A stretch of DNA of 64,000 nucleotides from CAYQTE01 sp964420285 (GTDB lineage Bacteria; Planctomycetota; Phycisphaerae; Tepidisphaerales; Tepidisphaeraceae). The translations under genes and the position numbers were made by a program. Position 1 is the first letter of the stretch. Each line of letters starts with the position of its first letter. The notes under the pieces are model-generated. The model was given only the letters and a program-made list of their open reading frames with translations. It did not search any database and had not been told where the DNA came from. Location of the stretch: the NCBI GenBank assembly GCA_964420285.1, contig CAYQTE010000010.1, positions 1-64,000 of the forward strand, read 5' to 3'. This document shows, piece after piece, positions 36,216-44,356 of the stretch.

Positions 36216-36683
36216 TCAAATCCACCTTGGAACTCGACCCCGGTATTGCTCGTATTCCGCGCCGAACGTCTCCTGCAGCATTGCCTCCTCGACCGGGATG
36301 ACGTTACGCGCGATGACGACGATGAACATCGGAACCATCACCCACGGCGAAAGGCTGCCGAAGCGAATCGCGACGCCGGCCAATACCATTACCATGCCGA
36401 CGTAAATCGGATTCCGGGTCCATCGAAACGGCCCCTCGGTCACAAGCCGGCGCGACGTTTGGCCCGGCCGGATCGTCGTCTGATGTTTACTGAACAGCCA
36501 ACGCGCCCAGCCGCCCAGAAAAATTCCCGCCGCCATGGGAACAAACCCGAGCCAGCGCCCCGGCGAGCCAAATAACCTCGCAACCGGAACGAACTCATGC
36601 AGCACAGCCATCACCCCGACGGCCACGGCCAGATACACCGGCGGCATGATCCGAATGCGTCGCACGACGTTTCCCTGCCTCAC
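36216..36683 (-). CDS. Isoprenylcysteine methyltransferase-like membrane protein
   Basis: Seen: four to five hydrophobic helices and the C-terminal ICMT/PEMT signature region, VTEGPFRWTRNPIYVGMV (18 residues) and AEYEQYRGRVPRWI, which form the SAM-binding part of the integral-membrane methyltransferase family. 155 residues. GTG start overlapping the stop of the terpene-cyclase-like gene by 4 bases (GTGA). The true start could also be ATG at 36647 (MPPVYLA). Substrate unknown; bacterial members methylate small molecules, lipids or prenyl groups. It is divergent from nothing; it ends just before the ars promoter. Confidence 0.8.
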   Translation of the reverse strand: MRQGNVVRRIRIMPPVYLAVAVGVMAVLHEFVPVARLFGSPGRWLGFVPMAAGIFLGGWARWLFSKHQTTIRPGQTSRRLVTEGPFRWTRNPIYVGMVMVLAGVAIRFGSLSPWVMVPMFIVVIARNVIPVEEAMLQETFGAEYEQYRGRVPRWI

Positions 36684-37804
36684 TTCTGATATGCCGGCAA
36701 CAACCGATACGGCGTCGACAGCGTCAACGTCGCCATCGCCGTCGCGTAGACTCGGCCGGGGTTCTGGCTGCTGGCGCCCGCGGGCCAGCCGCCGTCTTTG
36801 TCATGCAGGGCCATGAGGCGCGCCGAGGTTCTTGACCAGACCTCCGACCATGTCGAACCGCCCGACCGAAATGCGGCGATCGCCGCAAAATACACGGCGT
36901 CGTAGGGCGTGTCCGTCGCTTGCGTCGCCGGATGATCGACGAGATACCGCGCTCCGGCCGTGGCCGCGTCGCTTTGTGCGCGATCCAGCAGGGATAGGGC
37001 CAGCACTCCGGCGGCGGTCATTGATGCGCTGGCATCGGCGCCGGGCCGCGACGCGAATTCGCCCTGGCCGGCTTGGCAGCACGCCATCACAAAACCGGCC
37101 GCGCGATCCGCCCGGTTCTTGTCCACCGCGATTCCCGAATTCTCCGCCGCGCGCAGACCCAGCACGCACCAGGCCGTTACCGACAAATCGCTGTCCGTCG
37201 AATTCGGCTCAATGCCCCATCCGCCGCTATTGGCCGTGTCCTTCGTCACATCCTGAGCCCGCTGAATCACATCGACCAATCGCCCCAGCGCCGCCCGCGT
37301 GCGCTTCAGGCGGGTCTGATCCGTCTCCACGCCGCTGGCCTGGGCCAGTGCCAGCGTGACGATCGCCTGCCCGCGCATGCCGCTGCCGTCCACTTTGCCG
37401 ACATACCCGTCGTCGGGAACCTGGCGCAACAGGAAATCCACGGCCGTGCGCACCGTGACGCCCAGACGCCCTTCGTCGGGCGCCTGGCCGGAGGCCAGCA
37501 TGGCCAGCACCGCCAGGCCGGTGGTGGCCACCGTCGGCGCGCCGCCGTCGATCGATCCGTCGCCGTTCTGGTTTTTCGCCAGGAAGGAGAGGCCGCGGCT
37601 GACGGCCTCATCCATATCCGCCGACATTTCCCGAGCCGATGCGCTACCGGATGCCGACTGGCCCGAGGCCGGCTGTGATGTCGGGGCGGATTGCGCCGTT
37701 GCCGGCTCAGCGCTGCGCGCGCTCGGCGCGTACAGCATCGCCACCAGCGCCACCGCGGCGAACATCGTCCGCAACCTCGCAGTCATGATCGACCGTCCAT
37801 TCAT
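36680..37804 (-). CDS. Secreted prenyltransferase/squalene-oxidase-repeat protein
   Basis: Seen: signal peptide (TMFAAVALVAMLYAPSARS), Ser/Thr/Pro/Gln linker, then alpha-alpha repeat segments with GLSFLAKNQNGDGSIDG, AVDFLLRQVPDDGYVGKVDG, NSGGWGIEPNSTDSDLSV, GFVMACCQAGQGEFASRPG and LMALHDKDGGWPAG. These are the QW-like repeats of the terpene cyclase / alpha-2-macroglobulin-type alpha6-alpha6 barrel. The catalytic DxDD motif of squalene-hopene cyclases is not visible. 374 residues. ATG at 37804 overlaps the upstream stop (ATGA). Known: such proteins accompany DUF58/BatA gene blocks in planctomycetes. Function unknown; a binding scaffold is more likely than a cyclase. Confidence 0.85.
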   Translation of the reverse strand: MNGRSIMTARLRTMFAAVALVAMLYAPSARSAEPATAQSAPTSQPASGQSASGSASAREMSADMDEAVSRGLSFLAKNQNGDGSIDGGAPTVATTGLAVLAMLASGQAPDEGRLGVTVRTAVDFLLRQVPDDGYVGKVDGSGMRGQAIVTLALAQASGVETDQTRLKRTRAALGRLVDVIQRAQDVTKDTANSGGWGIEPNSTDSDLSVTAWCVLGLRAAENSGIAVDKNRADRAAGFVMACCQAGQGEFASRPGADASASMTAAGVLALSLLDRAQSDAATAGARYLVDHPATQATDTPYDAVYFAAIAAFRSGGSTWSEVWSRTSARLMALHDKDGGWPAGASSQNPGRVYATAMATLTLSTPYRLLPAYQK

Positions 37805-40800
37805 CGCTGAACCTGGTTCTGTCCCAAAGCGTCGAAATACGCCTGAATCGCATCCTGATAGTCGGCCACATCCGCCGGGCGCGTCGTCGCGCCTCGACCG
37901 GGCGGCGGAACTCGCGGCCGGGTCAATTGCCGCGTCCCGCCGCGCCCGCTTTCGCCAGCGGCCGCGCCCCATCCGGTCATCACGGTATCGCCCGGCCCGG
38001 CCGCCGCGCCGCCGCCGGCAGCGCTCACCGCACCGAGCCGTGCCCAGGCGCTTCTGCGGACCGCATCGCGCCGCGCCCACTCCAACCCTTGCATGACTTC
38101 CCACTGCCGCGACAAGGCGGAATCCCCTGCCCCGGCAGCGATCCGCCCGGCCGCATCGCCCGCCATGGCGTTGGCCACATCCAGCGGCCACTGCGCCGTC
38201 TTCTGGACCATCCACCCGTCAATCGCCCAGCCAACAGTATTCACAACATTCGCTATCATCGCATCATTCACGATGGTCTGGTCGATCGTCCGCCGCAGCG
38301 CCGTCATTTCCGCGATGGCGCTGGCTCTGGCCACAGCGCCGTCGGCCGCCGCAACGCTCGCCATTTGCCTTGACTGGCGTTGCATGGCGCGGCCAATATC
38401 GTCGCGCAATTCGATCTGCCGGCGCGACAGGTCGGCGGACGATTCCCCGCCTTGGGCGGCCGAGATAATCGCGATTTGCCGCCGTTGCAGGGCATCGATC
38501 GCCTGAGCAAGCGAACTCCACTCGCCGGCCTGCCGCAAATCCGCGACCGATCCGCTGGCATCGCCGCCGGTCGCCCCTCCGGCCGGCCGTGTTGTCGCAT
38601 TCCACGCCCGCTGCGTCATCTCATCCAGAACGCCTGCCCAGCCGAATCGTCCCATCGCCACCGCCGCATTCGCCGACGCCGCAATGGCATCCCAATCTCC
38701 GCTGGACACCGCCCGCCCGGCATAGCCCATCTCGTAAACGCCCACGTCGGCCAGCGCATTGCCGCTGGTCGTGGGCTGTGTCGTCGAGCGACCTGCGACC
38801 GACCCCGCCCGCCGGCCCGAGCTCCACGCTGCCATGATCTGCCGCGCCTCGTCGGCCGCTTTCCGAGTCGCGGGCACGTCCGACGCGCCCGATCGATCCG
38901 CATCGCGCTCATCTTGCAGACCATCGAAATGAATTGCGTAAAGTCCTCGCGTTCCCGTCGGCCCCAGGCTCTCGATCACCGCCGCCGCACTCCCCGCCAG
39001 TTGCAGATCCCACGCCCAGACATAATCCGCGTCCGCCCTCATTGCTTCGGCCGCACTGGCCAACTTCAGACGACCTGGCAGAATTCCATCGGCGATTTGG
39101 GAAGGATCACCGCTCCACTGCGCCGCCGCCTGGTCAAAATCCACCGGTGCGCACGATCGCAGGATCGTTGATTCCGCATCCCTGATGGCGGTCAGCAACT
39201 GAGTCACATTCGGCGCATTGGCATTGACACCCAGCTCCGCCGCTCCGTTGCGCCATTCCGTTTGCAGCTTCTGAACGAAGTCCGCCAGATCGCCCGACGG
39301 CACAGCCGGCCGCGTTGTCGCCGCCGCCAAATCCGCGCGCTCGGCCAGCAGTGCATCGGCCAGTTCGCCCCGCAGCACCGCATCCATGTCGCGTTGCACG
39401 GCGGCAACGCGATCACGCCAGGCCCGCACGCGAGAGCTTTGCAATGCCGCGCTCGCGGTCGTGCCGGTGGTCAAGCCCGTCGAACCACCCGTGGTGAGCC
39501 CCGTCGAACCAATCTCGCGCCAGGACGTCTCGACATCGTCCAGCCAGCGGGCACACATCGCCGCGACGTCCGGCGCATCGCCACAGGTCGGGATCACGCG
39601 CAGCATCGGCGGCTCGGCCTGGCGCAGCGATTCGGCGGTCAACGCCAATTCCCGCCGGGCGCTTTCGGCGCGTTGCTCCGTGGATTCTCGCGTCGTCGCG
39701 GCGCTGACCAAATTGTCGGCCGACGCCAGGGCCGCCGACGCCGTACCGATGAGCCGATCCGCCACCCGCAACTCGACGACCCGACGCCGGGCCGCCAGAT
39801 CGACCGGCCGGGCCGATACCAGCAGCCGCGCCGTCTCGCTGGATGCCGTCTGTCCCGCCCCGTCGCGCACTGTCCATTGCAATTCCACCAGATCGCCCAG
39901 GGACGGGTTCAATCCCGCCAGATCGACGTCGGCGGCTCCCGCGGCCGACGGCCCCTGGTCCTCGCCCGACACCGGCCAGGTCTGTTGCAGCTTCTTCCGC
40001 GCCCCCTCCAGCACCGTCGCCGACAGATTCACCCCGACCACGCCGTAATCGTCGCCAGCACGGTAACGCAACGTCAGGTGGTCCGCCGGCCCAAGTTCCA
40101 GATCAGCGCCCGGTTCGGCCATCGACACCTGCGGCGGCCGGTCCGCGACCACGTGCATCGCCATCGTCGCCGGCCCATGGCCCAACACCCCGTCGGCGCC
40201 GTGCAGATTCAGTGCCAGGCGCGACTCGGCGCTGACGGTGACGGTCGCCGACCACTCGGCCCGCCCGCCTTTCATCGCCACGCTTGTGCCGCCGACAATC
40301 AACTCAGCCGCCGTCAGATCGGTCGTGCAGTGGATCGTGACCGTCGCCTTGCTTGCGGTGGGCGCGGTGATCACGCCGTTGGCGTTGGCGACCGAACGAT
40401 CCGGCAGCTTCGTGTAGGGCGGGTACGCGTAGTCGATTGCAAATTCGCGAACGGCCGGGATCGCGCGCACATCGACAGCGTGCATGTCGCTGGTGGCGTC
40501 GCCGGCGGTCACGTAATAGCGCATGCTCCGCTGCACCGACGGGAGAGTCACCTCGAAGACGCGAGGCGCCCTGGCGGCGGACATGATCGTTTCGGTCCAT
40601 CCGCCGATGCCGCCGGCCGCGGAGGCATAATGAAGGACCGGCTGCTCGTCGGCGCCGACCAGGGCAACGACGGTCATCGGACTTCCGCGAACCACGTTTC
40701 TCAGGCCGATGACAACCAGGCGAGTGGTTGTCACCGGGGCGACTCTCGCCAGCGGCATCAGGGCGCGGGACATCAGATTCTGCTCGCCGAGGTACGCGAC

Positions 40801-41328
40801 CGGCCACAGCGCCGCCGCGAATTCAAGACCCACAACCACCCACATCCACCACAGCGCCGCCGCCCGCCACGAGACCGTCCTGAGCAGCCGCACATCCGCC
40901 AGCCGACGGCTCACCGATTCCTCGATGGCCGCGAGCAATGCGGCCGCGCCGCGCTGATCGACGGACAACGTGTACTGCGATGCCAGCGTCACCAGTTCCT
41001 CATGGAACGCGTCGCACGAGCGTTCCAGCGACTGGGCCGCCAGCACGTAGTCGATTCTGTGAGCCAGCACGCGCCATAACCGCCAGCCGATCATGGCCGC
41101 CGCCGCGCCCGTCGTCACGATCAGCCACGCCAGCCGCACCTGGGCGCCCAATTGCAGCCGGCGATCGACGATGCACGCGGCCGCGATCAATCCCATCCAC
41201 GCCGCCGTTGCCCGGCCCGCCGTCTGCACCGCCGCCGACCACCGCCGCAGCATCACGTGGCGCCGCAGCAGCCGGCGCACCGGCCCGGCGAGCACGGACC
41301 CGCGATCGTTTGCCACGGCTTGAATCAT
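37801..41328 (-). CDS. Large uncharacterised membrane-anchored protein of the BatA/DUF58 block
   Basis: 1175 residues, not recognised as an enzyme. Seen: two N-terminal membrane helices (WMGLIAAACIVD, LAWLIVTTGAAAAMIGW) and a third (AALWWMWVVVGLEFAAAL), then a long region of Ig-like beta-strand character (RPPQVSMAEPGADLELGPAD), followed by an Ala-rich helical part with many TTRPA linkers and a Pro/Gly-rich end (PRVPPPGRGATTRPAD). An 8-residue repeat, GSTGLTTG twice, lies near residue 620. The ATG at 41328 is preferred because the frame above overlaps the next gene. Gap to the vWA gene is 20 bases; the 3' end overlaps the terpene-cyclase-like gene by 4. Resembles planctomycete DUF4175-like proteins (uncertain). 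Confidence 0.75.
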   Translation of the reverse strand: MIQAVANDRGSVLAGPVRRLLRRHVMLRRWSAAVQTAGRATAAWMGLIAAACIVDRRLQLGAQVRLAWLIVTTGAAAAMIGWRLWRVLAHRIDYVLAAQSLERSCDAFHEELVTLASQYTLSVDQRGAAALLAAIEESVSRRLADVRLLRTVSWRAAALWWMWVVVGLEFAAALWPVAYLGEQNLMSRALMPLARVAPVTTTRLVVIGLRNVVRGSPMTVVALVGADEQPVLHYASAAGGIGGWTETIMSAARAPRVFEVTLPSVQRSMRYYVTAGDATSDMHAVDVRAIPAVREFAIDYAYPPYTKLPDRSVANANGVITAPTASKATVTIHCTTDLTAAELIVGGTSVAMKGGRAEWSATVTVSAESRLALNLHGADGVLGHGPATMAMHVVADRPPQVSMAEPGADLELGPADHLTLRYRAGDDYGVVGVNLSATVLEGARKKLQQTWPVSGEDQGPSAAGAADVDLAGLNPSLGDLVELQWTVRDGAGQTASSETARLLVSARPVDLAARRRVVELRVADRLIGTASAALASADNLVSAATTRESTEQRAESARRELALTAESLRQAEPPMLRVIPTCGDAPDVAAMCARWLDDVETSWREIGSTGLTTGGSTGLTTGTTASAALQSSRVRAWRDRVAAVQRDMDAVLRGELADALLAERADLAAATTRPAVPSGDLADFVQKLQTEWRNGAAELGVNANAPNVTQLLTAIRDAESTILRSCAPVDFDQAAAQWSGDPSQIADGILPGRLKLASAAEAMRADADYVWAWDLQLAGSAAAVIESLGPTGTRGLYAIHFDGLQDERDADRSGASDVPATRKAADEARQIMAAWSSGRRAGSVAGRSTTQPTTSGNALADVGVYEMGYAGRAVSSGDWDAIAASANAAVAMGRFGWAGVLDEMTQRAWNATTRPAGGATGGDASGSVADLRQAGEWSSLAQAIDALQRRQIAIISAAQGGESSADLSRRQIELRDDIGRAMQRQSRQMASVAAADGAVARASAIAEMTALRRTIDQTIVNDAMIANVVNTVGWAIDGWMVQKTAQWPLDVANAMAGDAAGRIAAGAGDSALSRQWEVMQGLEWARRDAVRRSAWARLGAVSAAGGGAAAGPGDTVMTGWGAAAGESGRGGTRQLTRPRVPPPGRGATTRPADVADYQDAIQAYFDALGQNQVQR
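39463..39510. repeat. In-gene tandem 24-base repeat (2 copies)
   Basis: Two 24-base units (39463-39486, 39487-39510) ending CCCGTCGAACCA. On the coding strand they encode GSTGLTTG twice. The same family occurs at 42507 and 45326. Confidence 0.75.
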
Positions 41329-41348
41329 CGATCGACTCTCACGGGCCG

Positions 41349-44276
41349 CTACACCAATCCGACGATCTTCCGCATCGCCCATTCGCCGCTGAGACACGCC
41401 AGCACGAACAGGTACAGATACGCGCTGTCCCACAATCGCAATTCGACAAACTGATTCACCCGGCCGCGCGCCGCCTCGATCCGCGGAGGCAGGTTTGCCA
41501 CCTGATCCAGAGTCAGCATCGCGCCGCCGCTCGATTCGGCCATGCGGCGCATCGGCTGTTCGCTGGCCGAGAGGTTCGCGAGCTCGGCCTGGTAATTCCG
41601 CCACACATACAGAGGCATCGCCACGTCGGCGCCCTTGAGGCGCAGTGCATACTCGATCTCCCGCCCGCCGGCTTCCTCCGATGCCGTCAGCGGCGGGGCT
41701 GCAATCGAACCGGTGAACTCGCCAGCGCCGGTCGCCCTGGTCAGCACACGATCCGACAAATGCTCGTTGCCCTTCCACAACTCGACCGTCGGCAAGGCCT
41801 CGCCGGTCGCGTTGCCACCGGCCACCTCCGGAATCTTCACGCGCAGGCGAAGGGCCTGGCCCGGCTCGGCCGTCACCGGATCGGCATCCAGCCAGCCGCG
41901 ACTGGAGCGCACCGCATAGGGTTCGCCGGCCGCATAGCGCACAAGCTGCGACCAGAACCGATCCTGATCGGCATCGCCGGCCTTGAATCGCCATCGCCAC
42001 GTCTGATCGATTCCACACAGGATCGTGCGACCGGCGCCAAGGCGCTGTTCGGCAAGGACCGGCGAATTGGATTCGCTTTCAACCAGCAGCGCCCGGGCCC
42101 CGTTTTTCAGCGGCCCGATCGCCAGATAGCGAAACAGCGCGGGAAGCCCGCTCCACGCCGAGTTGATATCCGGATCATCGTCCAGACGCAGCGCTTCCAG
42201 CGCCACCGGATCGGTCAACCCGCTGGCAACCGTCAGGTGATAATGCGCCGCCATCCCCGGCCAGGTCTGAAAAGCCGCCGGGCCGCCGCGCTTATACGGC
42301 AGCATCGCCGCGAGGTCCGGCCGGGCCGCGTATTCCGCCGGAAGATGGCCGTCCCCCGCGATCATGATGACGCCTCCACCTTGTCGCGAGACCATTTGCT
42401 CGACCGCCTGCCACTGCGACTGGTCCAGCGCGGCCGCCGCCAGATCGTCCAGCACGATCACGTCCTGATCCAGCAACTGGGCCGCCGTCAGCGACAGATG
42501 CGAACCCGCCTGCGGTGAGGACGTCGAATCCGCCTGCGGTGAGGACGTCGAATCCGCCTGCGATGAGCTTGGCTGCGCTGAGCTTGTCGAAAGCGCCGAT
42601 CCCGGATCCATCGCCATCGCCTCGGTGAGCTTGACCCACGGCCGGCGAGCCAGCGCGCTGCGCAGATACTGCTGGTCCCAGTTTGCCGTCGATGACAGCA
42701 TCGCCACTTTCAGCGGGCCGGATTGCACTTTTGTCCACGCCACGGCCCGGTTGTTGTCGGCCGTCGCTTCATCGCTCAGGGCCGGTACCGACACGCTCAC
42801 CTTCGTCAGTCCGGCATGTTCCATCTTCACATCAAAATCCAGATCCGTCGGCAGATCGCCGAGCACCAGACGCCGGAATTGCGTCGGCTCGCCATCGACA
42901 TCGCATCGCACCTCGACCGGCCGGCCGCTGGTTCCCACCTGCGCCAGCACCGCGTGGACGTGCATTGTTTCTCCCACGTATGGCGCTGCCGGAACCGTCA
43001 GCCGGGTCAGGGCGATATCGCACAGCGGCCCGGCCAGCGGCCCGGACAACACCGCGAACACCGGCACGTCCGGGGCGGTCGATCCGGCCGCGGCAACCGA
43101 TTTCACCGAACTCGATCCCCCGGAGCCGAGCACTTCGCGGCCATCGCTGTACATGACCACCGCCGCCACCGGCACTGAGCCCAGCCGCGACAGCGCTGAC
43201 ACGACGGCCCCCGACAGATCGGATCGCGTGCCGTCGGCGGCCAGGTCCAGTTCACCGACGGGGCGCAGATCCTTCAGCGAATCCGATTCCTCTCCCGAGG
43301 CCACGGGAATCGATCGCACTCCCTGACCGATAGTGAACGCAAACACAGGAACACCCCGCGGCAATCGCCACAGCAATCCCGCATCCGGATCGGCGATCGC
43401 GTCCTCCACGAGTTCCAATCTCGTTTCCCTCGCCACTTCGTTGCAGGCGCTTTGAACCGCCTGATTCGTCTCGTACAGCCGCCGGTCCTCGTCGCCCTGC
43501 GCCTGCCGCACCCTGTCCCGCGCCGCCTGCGCCAGATCGCGGGCGCTCTTGATATCCGAATCGGCCAATCGCGACACACCCAGCCGCTGGCACGCCGCCA
43601 GCAACCGCGACACCGCCGATTTCAGCGCCGCCTGACCCGTCTGCACGCCGGCGGACAAATCCGACAGATGCTTCACGGCCGTCACGACGCCCGCCGTTGC
43701 CGCCGTCACCCGCGCCTCGGCCAGATCGACGCCACGGCCGGACAGCCTGGCGTATTCCAATTCGGATCGCACCTGGCGCAGATCGTCCAGAAGCCCCAGG
43801 ACATGACTGAGCTCACCGTCCACCTCGACCGTTCGCGCCGACCGTGTTCCGGCGGGCAGCATCCCCAGTCCGTCGGCCAGGGCCACCAGCGTCTGCTCGA
43901 CGTCGATCGAAGTATGCGGGGTTGGCGAACTCGGCATGGTTGCGGCGTTGGTCGTCGGAGCCATCGGCTGAGTCGTTGCCGGCGCGTAATCGCGTAATCC
44001 CATCGATTTCGAAGTGTCGATCAGCAGGACCACCGCAGCGGAATTCTCCCCCACGCGGCGCTCGCGCAGGATTGCCGGTTTCACCAGCGAGCCCACCACC
44101 GCCAAAATTGCCGCGCATCGCAGCGCCCAGAGACCTGTCCGCCAGCGCCACCCCAACCCGCGCGACTGCGGCCCGTATACGACCACCATCGCCCCCACCG
44201 CCACCGCCGCCAGCAACAGCGCCAGCGGCGCCAATTGCGGCGATTCCAGAATCAGTTGGCCCAGCACCACAGACAT
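41349..44276 (-). CDS. vWA membrane protein with amidotransferase-like region
   Basis: Seen: two N-terminal membrane helices (about 10-35, 48-66), a vWA domain with MIDAS motif LIDTSKSM (Asp87-Ser91), interrupted by a helical coiled-coil insert (about 100-290), then VVMYSDGRE. A Rossmann-like amidotransferase fold region follows (VIVLDDLAAAAL, GGGVIMIAGDGHLP). One C-terminal membrane helix (YLYLFVLACLSG). 975 residues. The start at 44276 gives a protein opening MSVVLGQLIL. Known: vWA proteins of this layout partner with BatA and DUF58 in aerotolerance-like blocks. It precedes the 1175-residue gene by 20 bases. Confidence 0.82.
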   Translation of the reverse strand: MSVVLGQLILESPQLAPLALLLAAVAVGAMVVVYGPQSRGLGWRWRTGLWALRCAAILAVVGSLVKPAILRERRVGENSAAVVLLIDTSKSMGLRDYAPATTQPMAPTTNAATMPSSPTPHTSIDVEQTLVALADGLGMLPAGTRSARTVEVDGELSHVLGLLDDLRQVRSELEYARLSGRGVDLAEARVTAATAGVVTAVKHLSDLSAGVQTGQAALKSAVSRLLAACQRLGVSRLADSDIKSARDLAQAARDRVRQAQGDEDRRLYETNQAVQSACNEVARETRLELVEDAIADPDAGLLWRLPRGVPVFAFTIGQGVRSIPVASGEESDSLKDLRPVGELDLAADGTRSDLSGAVVSALSRLGSVPVAAVVMYSDGREVLGSGGSSSVKSVAAAGSTAPDVPVFAVLSGPLAGPLCDIALTRLTVPAAPYVGETMHVHAVLAQVGTSGRPVEVRCDVDGEPTQFRRLVLGDLPTDLDFDVKMEHAGLTKVSVSVPALSDEATADNNRAVAWTKVQSGPLKVAMLSSTANWDQQYLRSALARRPWVKLTEAMAMDPGSALSTSSAQPSSSQADSTSSPQADSTSSPQAGSHLSLTAAQLLDQDVIVLDDLAAAALDQSQWQAVEQMVSRQGGGVIMIAGDGHLPAEYAARPDLAAMLPYKRGGPAAFQTWPGMAAHYHLTVASGLTDPVALEALRLDDDPDINSAWSGLPALFRYLAIGPLKNGARALLVESESNSPVLAEQRLGAGRTILCGIDQTWRWRFKAGDADQDRFWSQLVRYAAGEPYAVRSSRGWLDADPVTAEPGQALRLRVKIPEVAGGNATGEALPTVELWKGNEHLSDRVLTRATGAGEFTGSIAAPPLTASEEAGGREIEYALRLKGADVAMPLYVWRNYQAELANLSASEQPMRRMAESSGGAMLTLDQVANLPPRIEAARGRVNQFVELRLWDSAYLYLFVLACLSGEWAMRKIVGLV
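42507..42592. repeat. In-gene tandem 24-base repeat (2 exact copies plus divergent)
   Basis: Units 42507-42530 and 42531-42554 are identical, followed by a divergent unit with GAGCTTGTCGAAAGC. The translated repeat is STSSPQAD. Same sequence family as 39463 and 45326. Confidence 0.75.
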
Positions 44277-44356
44277 CCACGCACCGTAATTGATAGCGGA
44301 TAATGCACAATGGACAACCAAAGACCGTCCCCCTCTTTTCAATTATCCATTGTCCA

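Noticed and set aside
39262..41079. 605-residue open frame on the plus strand
   Set aside because: Arg/His/Pro-rich shadow of the 1175-residue membrane protein gene, with no start site support.
41329..42018. N-terminal extension of the 1175-residue protein
   Set aside because: It would overlap the vWA gene by about 690 bases; the ATG at 41328 gives a plausible start with membrane helices soon after.
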